NCBI RefSeq assembly: GCF_001435295.1
Contig: NZ_CM003594.1
Location: 496,001 to 560,000, forward strand
Length of the DNA: 64,000 nucleotides
Origin: Psychrobacter sp. P11F6
GTDB taxonomy: Bacteria > Pseudomonadota > Gammaproteobacteria > Pseudomonadales > Moraxellaceae
Reading direction: 5' to 3'
The translations under genes and the position numbers were made by a program. Below are positions 20,967 to 30,994 of the stretch, piece after piece (the first letter of the stretch is position 1; each line of letters opens with the position of its first letter). The notes beneath the pieces were generated by a model. The model saw nothing but the letters and a program-made list of their open reading frames with translations. It did not search any database and had not been told where the DNA came from.

Positions 20967-22274
20967 ATGATGATATCAGACCCTTCAACGAACGACTTTG
21001 ACCAACAACATCTCTGGCATCCGTATGCTAGTCTACCGCCGACTTATCATAATATTGTGATTGATCACGCTGACGGTATTTATATCGTTACTGAAGACGG
21101 CACGCGCTTGATTGATGGGATGTCATCGTGGTGGGCGAGCGTCCATGGCTATAATCATCCCAAACTAAATGCAGCGATGATTGAACAATTGGGTAAAATG
21201 GCGCATGTCATGTTTGGCGGCTTAACTCATCAACCCGCGATAGACTTGGGTAAAAAGCTACTCGCAATCGTTCCTGCTGGACTGGATGCCATATTTTATG
21301 CCGATAGTGGCAGTATCGCGGTAGAAGTGGCATTAAAGATGGCATTGCAGTATCAAATTGCCGCTAAGCGTCCGCAAAAGTGCCAATTTGCCTCGACCCA
21401 TTCAGGTTATTATGGTGACACGTGGCATGCCATGAGTGTCTGCGACCCTATCAATGGCATGCACAGTCTCTATGGCAAGCAATTACCGATGCAGCATTTT
21501 GTGCCAGCTCCGCCACTGGGCTTTGAACGTGATATTAGCCAGTCTGAATATGATGAATTAACGGATTTCTTTGATAAAAATAGCGATAAGTTGGCTGGAT
21601 TTATTATCGAGCCGATTATTCAAGGCGCAGGTGGGATGCGCTTTTATAGTCCTCAGTATTTGCAGCTGCTTCGCAAATTGTGTGATAAATACAAAGTAGT
21701 ACTAATTGCCGATGAAATCGCGACTGGTTTTGGGCGTAGTGGCAAATTATTCGCTTGTGAGCATGCGAGTATCAGCCCTGATATCATGACCGTTGGCAAA
21801 GCGCTGACTGGCGGTTATATGACTTTTGCGGCGACTTTATGCACTCGCAAAATTGCCGATACCATTAGCCAAAGTGATTATCCGGCACTGATGCACGGCC
21901 CGACCTTTATGGGTAATCCGCTGGCTTGTGCCGTCGCCTGTGCATCGATTGATTTAATACTCTCCTATGATATTGAAGCGCGTACAGCAAATATCCAAAC
22001 AATAATGGAACAACAACTTGCTGTAGCAGCAAAGCTAGACGGTGTTAAGGAAGTACGCTGTCTGGGCGCAGTTGCCGTCATTGAGCTAAATGAAGCGGTT
22101 GATATGCCGACCTTTCAAACCTTGCTGATTGAAAACGGTATTTGGGTCAGACCCTTTGGGAAACTGGTTTATATCATGCCGCCTTATATCATCACGAATA
22201 CTGAGCTTTTGACTTTATGTCAATCGCTATTAGAAGTAGTCAGTATTTATTTAACGCAAAAAGGTCAAGAATGA
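20967..22274 (+). CDS. bioA: Adenosylmethionine-8-amino-7-oxononanoate transaminase
   Basis: PLP enzyme of biotin synthesis converting 7-keto-8-aminopelargonate to 7,8-diaminopelargonate, using S-adenosylmethionine as amino donor. The 435-residue class III aminotransferase shows the substrate loop DGMSSWWASVHGYNHP, the cofactor Asp in LIADEIATGFGRSG and the Schiff-base lysine in MTVGKALTGGYM. Starts 3 bp after the ferredoxin and overlaps bioD by ATGA, so these genes are co-transcribed. bioF, bioC and bioB are not in the window. Confidence 0.95.
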   Translation: MMISDPSTNDFDQQHLWHPYASLPPTYHNIVIDHADGIYIVTEDGTRLIDGMSSWWASVHGYNHPKLNAAMIEQLGKMAHVMFGGLTHQPAIDLGKKLLAIVPAGLDAIFYADSGSIAVEVALKMALQYQIAAKRPQKCQFASTHSGYYGDTWHAMSVCDPINGMHSLYGKQLPMQHFVPAPPLGFERDISQSEYDELTDFFDKNSDKLAGFIIEPIIQGAGGMRFYSPQYLQLLRKLCDKYKVVLIADEIATGFGRSGKLFACEHASISPDIMTVGKALTGGYMTFAATLCTRKIADTISQSDYPALMHGPTFMGNPLACAVACASIDLILSYDIEARTANIQTIMEQQLAVAAKLDGVKEVRCLGAVAVIELNEAVDMPTFQTLLIENGIWVRPFGKLVYIMPPYIITNTELLTLCQSLLEVVSIYLTQKGQE

Positions 22275-22990
22275 GCGTTCTCTTTATTTCCGGTATCGAT
22301 ACCGACATCGGCAAAACTTATGCGACGGGACTGCTTGCCAAAGCGCTGATGCATCAAGGTGTCAATGTCATTACCCAAAAGCTGGTGCAAACGGGCGTTA
22401 GTGTCAATTCAGATAGTGGCGAGATGAATATTGCGGACGACATTGTCACTCATCGTCAGCTGATGGGTATTCCACTACAGCCATGTGATATTGATAGCTC
22501 CACTTGTCCATATCGTTATGAAAAACCCGCATCACCGCACTTAGCGACTCGGTTATCAGGGGAAGTGCTAGATCCTGAACTGATCACTAGTGCTACCAAA
22601 CGATTGCAAGCTGAGTATGACTTGGTATTACTAGAAGGTGCTGGTGGATTGCTCGTGCCAATAACTGAGCAATTATTAACCTTAGATTATATTGCAGCTC
22701 AAGGCTATCCGATTGTTTTGGTCACTTCTGGTCGTTTGGGCAGTATCAACCACACATTACTGAGTTTAGAGGCAATAAAAGCACGTGGGTTATCGGTACA
22801 TAGCATCATTTATAATCATATCCATGACGATGCTGCTCAGACGGATGTTGAGATTGCAAATAGCACAATTGATTTTCTACAAAACTATCTAGCACAGCAT
22901 TATCCAATTGTGCATTGGTTAGCCTTATCTGTACAAGAGCATGATGGCAGTGGCAATATGGATTTTATACTCCCTAAAAACTTTGTATAA
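22271..22990 (+). CDS. bioD: Dethiobiotin synthetase
   Basis: ATP-dependent ring closure of diaminopelargonate to dethiobiotin. The P-loop lies at the N-terminus (ISGIDTDIGKTYATG) and the second conserved motif is LLEGAGGLLVPI. The start overlapping the bioA stop (ATGA at 22271) is chosen because it puts the P-loop at the family's usual place; an ORF start 54 bases upstream adds unrelated residues. Length 239 is close to the family norm. Confidence 0.95.
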   Translation: MSVLFISGIDTDIGKTYATGLLAKALMHQGVNVITQKLVQTGVSVNSDSGEMNIADDIVTHRQLMGIPLQPCDIDSSTCPYRYEKPASPHLATRLSGEVLDPELITSATKRLQAEYDLVLLEGAGGLLVPITEQLLTLDYIAAQGYPIVLVTSGRLGSINHTLLSLEAIKARGLSVHSIIYNHIHDDAAQTDVEIANSTIDFLQNYLAQHYPIVHWLALSVQEHDGSGNMDFILPKNFV

Positions 22991-23043
22991 ATCAGTGCTA
23001 AAAATAAGACAAAAAAACTTTCCGAAAGCCTCATTAATTTTGC

Positions 23044-23049
23044 TATACT
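23044..23049 (+). promoter_or_regulatory. Extended -10 promoter of RNase P RNA
   Basis: TATACT preceded by TGC gives an extended -10 (TGCTATACT). The predicted start, about seven bases on, coincides with the 5' end expected for the RNA. The -35 region is weak, as usual for extended -10 promoters. Confidence 0.65.
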
Positions 23050-23055
23050 AGCGCG

Positions 23056-23438
<383 letters not shown>

Positions 23439-23515
23439 TTTTTTATTGTTCGTGATAAAAATGCAGCTAATTTGAATAAATTTCATATTTTCTGCAAAAA
23501 ATGCCCTTATAGGGG

Positions 23516-23544
23516 TTGACGAGAGTCAACAGCTTGGGTAAAAT
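23516..23544 (+). promoter_or_regulatory. Promoter of the tRNA gene
   Basis: TTGACG at 23516-23521 and TAAAAT at 23539-23544, spaced by exactly 17 bases, lie directly upstream of the tRNA. The -35 box is inside a short palindrome, GTTGAC-GAGA-GTCAAC (23515-23530). Confidence 0.75.
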
Positions 23545-23558
23545 GTGCATCCTAAAAT

Positions 23559-23635
23559 GGCGATGTAGCTCAGCTGGTTAGAGCGCATGACTCATAATCG
23601 TGAGGTCAAGAGTTCAAGTCTCTTCATCGCCACCA
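23559..23635 (+). tRNA. tRNA-Met (CAT), elongator
   Basis: A 77-base cloverleaf with encoded CCA. The acceptor arms are GGCGATG and CATCGCC. The D arm has the usual GTAGCTCAG, and the anticodon loop CTCATAA carries CAT at 23593-23595. The T arm contains GTTCAAGTC. It lacks the CxA mismatch at position 1-72 of the initiator. A CAT anticodon is also used by the lysidine-modified tRNA-Ile2; body sequence favours elongator Met, but this rests on reading by eye. Confidence 0.88.
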
Positions 23636-23665
23636 TTTTTAGCAATACCTGTAATATTAAAAATG

Positions 23666-23693
23666 CCAATCATTATTTGATTGGTTTTTTTTT
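23666..23693 (+). terminator. Terminator after the tRNA
   Basis: CCAATCA and TGATTGG pair over a five-base loop, followed by nine T. Confidence 0.85.
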
Positions 23694-23873
23694 GCCTGAA
23701 ATAAATTATTTAAGAATATGGTGAATGGCTCAATGGGCACCATAAAACATAATAATTACCTACTGATTTCTTGCTAAATCATAGCTTTATCTGTTTAGGT
23801 ACAGATTAATTGTTGTAACTTATGTCCCGCTTACTTATCATAGGGGCTGTTTTCGGTAAAGTCCTGTAACGCC

Positions 23874-24686
23874 ATGTCTGTACAACTACCTCCTTATCGT
23901 CCTATTAAGCATCGCAGTGGTTTAAAAGTCATGGGTGCTGCATTTCATGCCTTGCTGATGCGTGAGCTGCAAACCCGCTTTGGTGGTTATCGCTTGGGCT
24001 ATCTGTGGGCGCCATTAGAGATACTGTTCCAAGTTGCTATTTACTTAATAATATTTGGCGCTATTATGACCCGTGTACTGCCAGGGATGGATTACATGTT
24101 ATTTCTGGTGGCAGGCCTAGTGCCTTTTCGTATGATGAGTACCATAGCAACACGATCGTTAGGAGCAGTTGAGGCCAATCAAGGGCTTTTAATGTATCGA
24201 TCAGTACGTCACATTGACGTCATTATTGCCCGCTCATTTTTAGAGTTAGTGATTTATTTTTTTACCTTTGTACTGTTGTTAGTCATACTTGCATTTATTG
24301 GTATTCCTATCAGCCTTGCACATTTGAATGTAGTATTGTTTTGTTGGTTAACCTTATTCTTATTTGGTTTTGGTCTAGCGATGATAATGATGGTGGTTGG
24401 CTATTATGGTGGTGAAATCAGCAAAATTATAGGTTTGATTTTTACTATTTTATATTTTATATCTGGGATTATGTATTCTATTCATATTATTCCTGAGCCA
24501 TATCTAAGTTATTTATTATATATTCCATATGTCCATAATATAGAGCTAATGAGAAATGCACTATCTCCCACTTACCCTGCATATCATATTGATATAGGCT
24601 ACTTTTTAAAGTGGATGGTTGCAGTAAATTTCTTAGGTTTATTAATGTATAAAGCAGTAGAAAGAGACTTAATACGTTCTAAATAA
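23874..24686 (+). CDS. kpsM: Capsule polysaccharide ABC exporter, permease (KpsM/CtrC/BexB type)
   Basis: A 270-residue ABC-2 type membrane protein with about six membrane helices. The family sequence (LMRELQTRFGGYRLGYLWAP near residue 30) is that of group 2 capsule exporters. It moves the lipid-linked capsule polymer across the inner membrane with the KpsT ATPase encoded 14 bp downstream. The ATG has no good ribosome site, and a near-promoter motif sits 12-33 bases upstream. The 3' third is somewhat AT-rich. First gene of a same-strand six-gene export set. Confidence 0.93.
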   Translation: MSVQLPPYRPIKHRSGLKVMGAAFHALLMRELQTRFGGYRLGYLWAPLEILFQVAIYLIIFGAIMTRVLPGMDYMLFLVAGLVPFRMMSTIATRSLGAVEANQGLLMYRSVRHIDVIIARSFLELVIYFFTFVLLLVILAFIGIPISLAHLNVVLFCWLTLFLFGFGLAMIMMVVGYYGGEISKIIGLIFTILYFISGIMYSIHIIPEPYLSYLLYIPYVHNIELMRNALSPTYPAYHIDIGYFLKWMVAVNFLGLLMYKAVERDLIRSK

Positions 24687-24700
24687 CGACAGGTAAGTGA

Positions 24701-25372
24701 ATGATTGAAATTAGAAATGTTTCTAAGTCCTTTATGACCAAGCAGGGTCGGCATTATCTCTTTAAAGATTTGAATCTGACCATTGGTGATAAAAAAAGTG
24801 TGGGTTTACTCGGTCGTAACGGGGCGGGTAAATCGACTTTGCTGCGTATTATTTGCGGACTAGATAAGCCTGATCACGGAGAGATTATTACCGACTCGAC
24901 GATTTCTTGGCCAGTAGGGGTAGCCGGCGGTTTTCAGGGTAGTTTGACGGGTCGTCAAAACGTCCGCTTTGTTTGCCGTCTTTATTCAAGCGGTCCCTAT
25001 ATTGACGAAAAAATTCGTTTTGTGGAAGAGTTCGCAGATATCGGAAACTATTTCGATATGCCGGTAAAAAGTTATTCATCAGGGATGAAAGCACGCTTAA
25101 CGTTTGGCTTAAGTTTAGCTTTCGATTTTGATTATTATATGCTTGATGAAGCAGGCGCTGTGGGTGATGCGGCTTTTCGTAAGCGTAGTGAAGAGATATT
25201 GGCCGCGCGCCGTGAACAAGCAGGGTTTTTGATCGTATCGCATAACATCGGTGATATTAAGCGTAATTGTGATATTGGTATTGTGCTAATGGATCAAACA
25301 GCACACGTCTTTGAAGACACAACAGAAGCGATTGAGGTATATGAAGAGCATGTCCACAAAGCGAAAAAATAA
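24701..25372 (+). CDS. kpsT: Capsule polysaccharide ABC exporter, ATPase (KpsT/CtrD/BexA type)
   Basis: A 223-residue ATP-binding subunit. Walker A GRNGAGKST at residues 38-46, signature YSSGMKARLTFGLSL and Walker B YYMLDEAGAVGD with its catalytic Glu are all present. The match is to the short polysaccharide-exporting ABC ATPases, which lack the C-terminal O-antigen-binding domain of Wzt. It pairs with the preceding permease. Its 3' end overlaps the start of the next gene by about 30 bp, so translation is probably coupled. Confidence 0.95.
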   Translation: MIEIRNVSKSFMTKQGRHYLFKDLNLTIGDKKSVGLLGRNGAGKSTLLRIICGLDKPDHGEIITDSTISWPVGVAGGFQGSLTGRQNVRFVCRLYSSGPYIDEKIRFVEEFADIGNYFDMPVKSYSSGMKARLTFGLSLAFDFDYYMLDEAGAVGDAAFRKRSEEILAARREQAGFLIVSHNIGDIKRNCDIGIVLMDQTAHVFEDTTEAIEVYEEHVHKAKK

Positions 25373-26456
25373 GATAATTGACTTCTCGCTGTTTATTGGC
25401 TTGGTGGTCCTCCCTTGGGCGTTGGTGATATTTTATGTCATGACCATTGCTCATCCGCGGTTTATTTCGACGGCTGACGTGGTGGTCAAACAAGTCAGTG
25501 ATACCAGTGTGCCTTCTGGCGGTGGACTGTCGGCCTTGCTGGGTGTGAACAGTACCAGTAAAGAAGATGCGACTTATCTGACCGAGTATATTCTATCCAA
25601 TGATATGGTGAAGCGCCTTGATAATAAGTTCAAGTTCCGCGAAGCGTATCATGTTGATGGCTCAGATCCACTCAATGAGATTGAGCCTGATGCCACACAA
25701 GAAGAATTACTTGAGTACTTCAAAAAGCGTGTACACATCGATCTGGACGAGCAAAGCTATGTGCTGTCAGTATCGACAGAAGCCTTTGATCCAAAGTATG
25801 CTTTTGAGCTGAATAAAACGATCCTCAATGAGTCTGAGCAGTTCGTCAACCGTATTTCACAAGAGGTGGCTCGTGATCAGTTGTTATTTGCAGAGACGCA
25901 ATTGGATGAATCACAAGATCGCTTGAATGATGCCAAAGAGAAATTGTTAAACTATCAGAACGAAAATGAGATTTACGATCCACAATCCAATGCTCAAATT
26001 GTGAATCAGGTGATTGGTAGTTTGCAAGCGCAATTAAGTTCATTACGTACCGAAGAGCGTCAGTTACTCAGCTATCTGAACCCAGACGCACCGCAAGTAG
26101 TGTCACTAAGAAGCCAGATCAAAGCAGTCGAAGAGCAAATTCTTCAAGAGCAAACCAAACTGACCTCGCCAAATACTACTAAGCTAAATCGACAAGCAGT
26201 ACAGTTTGAAACCATCAAAGCTGATGTCGATTTCGCCACTGAGCTGTATAAGCTTTCTTTATCTTCGCTTGAAAAGTCACGTTTAGAAGCTTTTAAAAAG
26301 ATGAAGAATTTGATTGTTATCTCAACACCATATCAGGCTGAAGAAGCAACTTATCCACGCCGCGCCTATATTATTTGGACGTCGCTAGCATTACTTTTGA
26401 TGCTTTATGGATTTGTGCGCCTAGTGATGGCAGTTGTTCGTGATCATCGTAGCTAG
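25341..26456 (+). CDS. kpsE: Capsule export inner-membrane/periplasmic adaptor (KpsE/CtrB/BexC type)
   Basis: Polysaccharide co-polymerase-like protein that links the ABC exporter to the outer-membrane channel. One membrane helix lies near residues 15-38 and a second near the C-terminus (YIIWTSLALLLMLYGFVRL). Between them is a long helical, coiled-coil periplasmic part (about 150-320). The conserved stretch HPRFISTADVVVKQVSD follows the first helix. Start is uncertain: ATG at 25341 or 25350 are both possible, and the most upstream in-frame start (a TTG at 25311) would overlap kpsT by 62 bp. Family call is sure. Confidence 0.9.
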   Translation: MKSMSTKRKNKIIDFSLFIGLVVLPWALVIFYVMTIAHPRFISTADVVVKQVSDTSVPSGGGLSALLGVNSTSKEDATYLTEYILSNDMVKRLDNKFKFREAYHVDGSDPLNEIEPDATQEELLEYFKKRVHIDLDEQSYVLSVSTEAFDPKYAFELNKTILNESEQFVNRISQEVARDQLLFAETQLDESQDRLNDAKEKLLNYQNENEIYDPQSNAQIVNQVIGSLQAQLSSLRTEERQLLSYLNPDAPQVVSLRSQIKAVEEQILQEQTKLTSPNTTKLNRQAVQFETIKADVDFATELYKLSLSSLEKSRLEAFKKMKNLIVISTPYQAEEATYPRRAYIIWTSLALLLMLYGFVRLVMAVVRDHRS

Positions 26457-26511
26457 TTTTAACACACCAGATATCAGTAATGATCGATAGATCAGCAAAG
26501 GAATACCACTC

Positions 26512-28293
26512 ATGAATATGAAACCACGTCCTCTTGTGACCGTGATAAAAGTGTTAAGTTTGGCCATGGCAGCCAGCAGTGTATCAGCACTAGCAGCAGG
26601 CAGTTATGCTGATCAAATTTCAGGATCTAGCTTTGGCACCAGTAATAACAGCATGAGTCAAGACCAAAACAGCAATAACATCAATGTCTCAACACAGGCA
26701 TTTGCAGGTGGTGTATCAGGACAGGCGACCGCGCAAGAAGCGGTTAATGCCTCAAGCTTGCCAAGTCAGTCAGTCATCAATACCACGCGCCCCTATCAAG
26801 ACATCAATACGCAAGACATGATGTTTGGTGAGCAGCTCTTCCGTGGAGCATTTTCGACTACCTCTGGCTCTACCTTTAATGACAGTTACGTGATCAACCC
26901 GGGTGATAACGTCCAAGTACGGATGTGGGGCGCTTATCAATATGCGGCTACCATGACCGTCGACCCACAAGGCAATATTTTCTTACCAAATATCGGTCCA
27001 GTACGTGTCTCAGGTGTGCAAAATGGCAGTCTGCAAAATGTGGTAAAAAGTGCTGTCAGTCGTATTTATCGCTCGAACGTTGGCGTTTATGCCTCATTAG
27101 AGCAAGCACAGCCAGTGAAGGTGTTCGTAACAGGTTTCGTCAAGCAACCAGGCTATTACGGCGGTTTAGCAGCAGACTCTGTATTGTCTTATTTGGATAG
27201 AGCAGGCGGCGTTGACCCAACACGTGGTAGTTATATTGATATTCAAATCAAACGTAATGGGCAAATGCTACAGCAAGTCAACCTGTATGATTTTTTACTA
27301 GCGGGTAAATTACAAGCATTCTCTTTTCGTGACGGCGATGTGATTACGGTCGCGCCGCAGAAAAAAACCTTTGAAGTAGGCGGTCAAGTTCAAAACGAAT
27401 ATACCTTTGAATTTGATGTGAACGATCTGACCATTGGTGATGTATTGCAAGTGGCCAATCCCGCAGCGAATGCGACCAACGTTAGTATTACTCGTAGTGC
27501 AGGACGTGCGCAGACGGCAGAGTATTACTCGTTGGCAGAAGCTCAAAACGTGCCTGTTTATAATGGTGATCAGATGGTAGTTACCTCCGATCGTTATGCG
27601 GGCACAATCGCGGTGCAAGTAAAAGGTGCACATACGGGTAATGGTGCCATGGTTGTGCCATATGGCGCTCGCTTAAAGGACATCGTGCCACAGCTACAGC
27701 CAAGCCCACTCGCTAAACTGACGCATTTGACCATTTATCGTGAGTCTGTTGCTGAGCAACAAAAACGCATGATTAATGAGTCGCTCGATCGTCTAGAAGA
27801 GCTGACGCTTGCCACGCAGTCGACCACTCGTGAAGAAGCAGCACTGCGTCAAGACGATGCAGCGTTGGTTAAGCAGTTTGTTGCCAAAGCACGTAATGTT
27901 AAAACGACGGGTCAAATTGTTGTCGTCCCGAATTCGTGGCAGGATATTATTCTGCAGCAAGGTGATATCATTGAGATACCTGCGCAAACGTCTGTCATTA
28001 CCGTTAATGGTCAAGTACGAGCACAAGGCGCGCTGACCTTCAACCCAGATTATACCGTTGGTGATTATGTTGCCAATTCAGGCGGTTTCTCTGACAATGC
28101 TGATGTTAAAGAAATCTTGATTATCCATCAAAATGGCGCCAGTGAGGTGGTCAATACCGCTTACCGTATCCAGCAAGGCGATGAGATTATGGTATTACCA
28201 AAAGTCAAAACCAAGCGCGTAGAAATTGCTCGTGGCTTATCGCAAATTGTTTATCAATTAGCCATCGCTGCTAAAGTGGTTCTCGATTTATAA
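26512..28293 (+). CDS. kpsD: Capsule polysaccharide export outer-membrane/periplasmic protein (KpsD/CtrA type)
   Basis: A 593-residue exported protein. The signal peptide (about 1-29) ends in ALA-AGS, with no lipobox. A Ser/Asn/Gln-rich linker precedes the Poly_export domain (DSYVINPGDNVQVRMWGAYQ, near 125-220) and SLBB-like repeats follow (GQVQNEYTFEFDVNDLTIGD; NGQVRAQGALTFNPDYTVGD). It forms the channel that carries capsule through the periplasm and outer membrane. A good AAAGGA ribosome site precedes the ATG. Confidence 0.93.
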   Translation: MNMKPRPLVTVIKVLSLAMAASSVSALAAGSYADQISGSSFGTSNNSMSQDQNSNNINVSTQAFAGGVSGQATAQEAVNASSLPSQSVINTTRPYQDINTQDMMFGEQLFRGAFSTTSGSTFNDSYVINPGDNVQVRMWGAYQYAATMTVDPQGNIFLPNIGPVRVSGVQNGSLQNVVKSAVSRIYRSNVGVYASLEQAQPVKVFVTGFVKQPGYYGGLAADSVLSYLDRAGGVDPTRGSYIDIQIKRNGQMLQQVNLYDFLLAGKLQAFSFRDGDVITVAPQKKTFEVGGQVQNEYTFEFDVNDLTIGDVLQVANPAANATNVSITRSAGRAQTAEYYSLAEAQNVPVYNGDQMVVTSDRYAGTIAVQVKGAHTGNGAMVVPYGARLKDIVPQLQPSPLAKLTHLTIYRESVAEQQKRMINESLDRLEELTLATQSTTREEAALRQDDAALVKQFVAKARNVKTTGQIVVVPNSWQDIILQQGDIIEIPAQTSVITVNGQVRAQGALTFNPDYTVGDYVANSGGFSDNADVKEILIIHQNGASEVVNTAYRIQQGDEIMVLPKVKTKRVEIARGLSQIVYQLAIAAKVVLDL

Positions 28294-28373
28294 CCATTAT
28301 TGAAAAGTTGTATAACAAGAGAACAAGTCATCTGCATAGATAGATGTAAAAGTAATGAATAAGGGTGTTAGAA

Positions 28374-30956
28374 ATGGCAAAAAGCGCGGCAGATGATGTC
28401 AATGTGGCAGTGACCTCTCACTCTGATAATGCCCTGCTTTTGCCATCATCCCAATACCAATTGCCACAGCATTTGGCGGTCATTGGTAAGGGCATGCGTC
28501 AAAACAATGTACTGTTGTCTCAGGTATTGCAAGCAGATATTCAGCGCTGGTATCCGTGGTCAGGTATACCGCAACGCATCAATGCAGGTAAAACGCGCTT
28601 ACTGTCTGCATTACCATTACCTAATGTTGTAAAAAATCAGATAACTCATCTGTCCAATTCCTCTTTCTCTTTTCAGCAACCCAATGCCTTTATCGGTTGG
28701 GGTCGTAAAAAAAGCTATCAACGAGCTAATAAAGTGGCTAAGCGGCAAAAGCTTGAGACATTAAGTGTCGAAGATGGCTTTTTGCGTTCATTAGATTCTG
28801 GTATTAGTAGCCGTCATGGCCTGAGTGTCGTCGTTGATGACCTTGGTATTTATTTTGATACGACGCATGACTCACGCCTTGAGCGGCTGATTATTGAGCG
28901 TACTAAAAACGCTACTACGCCTAATAATTACGAAATAGATGACGCGCGTGCGCGGCAATTGATGGCATGTATTTGTAATGAGCAGCTCAGTAAATATAAC
29001 GCAGTGATCGATTGTCCGTCCTTGAATGAATTGATGAATCAAGACGGCGTTAACACAACGGCAGATTCCTTGAAATCGCATGTTTTATTGATTGACCAAG
29101 TGGTTGGTGATGCTTCTATCACCGGTGCGGGCGCGGATAAACGTCAGTTTAAGAAGATGTTAAAATCTGCGTGTCGTAATCATCCTCATGCCCATATTTG
29201 GATAAAGACACATCCTGCGTCAAAATCAGGATACCTGACCCGTTTAAAACTACCTAAACAGGTTCGGCTATTAACTCAAGCACTCAATCCTATCCAGCTA
29301 TTAGAGCAAGTTGACCATGTTTATACGGTCAGCTCCCATATGGGCTTTGAAGCGTTGATGTTAGGTAAAACAGTACATTGCTTCGGGGTCAACTGGTATA
29401 GTGGCTGGGGTCTAACTGATGACAGCGGCGCACCCAAAAAGCTGCTTAAAGCGGTCGAAAAACGTCGTCGAAAACTTGTCAGCAAACAGCTAGAGGCTCA
29501 GGGACATTCAAATCCTGCGTTGTTTCCTACATCATTTGCTAAAAAAACATCTGCGACGTTAGAAACGTTATTTTATAGCGCCTATATAGATTATAGTCGT
29601 TATGTAGATCCGGCCACCAAGCAAGCCTGTGATATTGATACAGCGATAGAATGGCTAGTGACTAATCGGTATTGGCAAGCGCATCTTGAAGGGGATCTCA
29701 CGATATATGAATTTAGTCGCTGGAAATTACCATTTGTAAAAGCTTTTACGAATCTACCGCGTACGACATTATTTATCAAACCCAAGCCACGTCTCAAGAA
29801 TCTACTGCATCCTGATCATTTTCGTGTTGATTATCAGCAGCCTCTATTAGTGTGGGGTTTGGCTAAGCGGCAACAATTACAAAATAAATTACAGCGTAAG
29901 CTTGAGAAACAGCCGCATTTTTCCATACCGTCTATATACTGTATGGAAGATGGATTTATCCGCTCAAATGGTTTAGGCGCGACGTTGTTAGCACCGTTGT
30001 CGGTCGTTATAGATAAGCAAGGCATTTATTATGATGCGACCCAGCCTTCAGATTTAGAGACGTTGCTACGCCATTGTCAGGCATTGAACCCACAGCAAAG
30101 TGTCCGTGTAAAACAGCTGCAAGATAAATTGCTGAATCAGCGGGTGAGTAAATACAATGTTGGAGTTGATGTCGCCAGTGCCAATAACCAGCATACTTCA
30201 TGGATGCATGATGCTAGGGTATCTGGCAAGCGCCGTCTGCTTATCATCGGTCAAGTCGAAGATGATTTATCGGTGCAGTACTGCGGCTCAACGATCAAAA
30301 CCAACAGCGGCTTGATTGAGCGTGTATGCCAAGACAATCCTGAGGCTTATCTTATTTATAAGCCGCATCCTGACGTTGAAGCAGGGCTAAGGACTGGTAA
30401 GGTGAGCGCAGAGTTTTTACAACAGGTCAGTGCCGTCGCCTATGATACCGCGATGCCTGATTGCTTAGAATGTGTCGATGAAGTACATACGATTAGCTCA
30501 TTGACTGGCTTTGAGGCGTTGCTGCGTGGTTTAGACGTTACTTGCTACGGCTTACCGTTTTATGCTGGTTGGGGGTTAACGGCAGATATTGATGCCCAGT
30601 TATCACCGAAAGCTGACTATTTAGAGAGACGAAAACGCGACACTGCATTAACGCTTGAGCAATTATTATATTGTGCGCTTATTCGCTATCCCTTATATCG
30701 TTTGCCTAATGGCTATGGGCTTGCACAAGTAGAGCAAGTGATTGACTATTTATACCCTCCTAAAAGCGCTCCTTTGCTTAAAGATATTCATAATACAGCG
30801 TCTCAAGCGCAAATATCTAGCCCTATAAATAGCTCGATTAACCATGCGACTTCAGTTTTATCCACGCTATCTGCAAACTTTAAACGCCAAGCGACGACTC
30901 GTTTTATGCAGCAGCGTCATCAATGGCAGCAGCGCCTGCGTAAATTATCTCGTTAG
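28374..30956 (+). CDS. kpsC: Capsule Kdo-linker glycosyltransferase (KpsC/LipA type)
   Basis: Dual-domain retaining beta-Kdo transferase that builds the poly-Kdo linker on phosphatidylglycerol, to which capsule is attached. Two homologous halves are visible: FIGWGRKKSYQRANKVAKRQ with VEDGFLRSLDSG, and later LLVWGLAKRQQLQNKLQRK with MEDGFIRSNGLG. Each ends in a TISS/TVSSH-GFEALL-type motif plus YGLPFYAGWGL. At 860 residues it is well above E. coli KpsC (about 675), with an extra 90-residue N-terminal part and a tail. ATG at 28374 has an AAGGG site eight bases upstream; an earlier GTG is less likely. Confidence 0.92.
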   Translation: MAKSAADDVNVAVTSHSDNALLLPSSQYQLPQHLAVIGKGMRQNNVLLSQVLQADIQRWYPWSGIPQRINAGKTRLLSALPLPNVVKNQITHLSNSSFSFQQPNAFIGWGRKKSYQRANKVAKRQKLETLSVEDGFLRSLDSGISSRHGLSVVVDDLGIYFDTTHDSRLERLIIERTKNATTPNNYEIDDARARQLMACICNEQLSKYNAVIDCPSLNELMNQDGVNTTADSLKSHVLLIDQVVGDASITGAGADKRQFKKMLKSACRNHPHAHIWIKTHPASKSGYLTRLKLPKQVRLLTQALNPIQLLEQVDHVYTVSSHMGFEALMLGKTVHCFGVNWYSGWGLTDDSGAPKKLLKAVEKRRRKLVSKQLEAQGHSNPALFPTSFAKKTSATLETLFYSAYIDYSRYVDPATKQACDIDTAIEWLVTNRYWQAHLEGDLTIYEFSRWKLPFVKAFTNLPRTTLFIKPKPRLKNLLHPDHFRVDYQQPLLVWGLAKRQQLQNKLQRKLEKQPHFSIPSIYCMEDGFIRSNGLGATLLAPLSVVIDKQGIYYDATQPSDLETLLRHCQALNPQQSVRVKQLQDKLLNQRVSKYNVGVDVASANNQHTSWMHDARVSGKRRLLIIGQVEDDLSVQYCGSTIKTNSGLIERVCQDNPEAYLIYKPHPDVEAGLRTGKVSAEFLQQVSAVAYDTAMPDCLECVDEVHTISSLTGFEALLRGLDVTCYGLPFYAGWGLTADIDAQLSPKADYLERRKRDTALTLEQLLYCALIRYPLYRLPNGYGLAQVEQVIDYLYPPKSAPLLKDIHNTASQAQISSPINSSINHATSVLSTLSANFKRQATTRFMQQRHQWQQRLRKLSR

Positions 30957-30994
30957 TTTATTCTAAACTTGTGACGCAAATCCATTGCGACAAG

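Noticed and set aside
23700..23873. JUMPstart/ops element before the capsule export genes
   Set aside because: Searched for GGCGGTAGCGTG-like sequence upstream of kpsM and found none; only the GGGGCTGTTTTCGG motif is there.
25311..25340. Upstream start for kpsE
   Set aside because: It would use a TTG deep inside kpsT with no ribosome site; starts at 25341 or 25350 are more likely.
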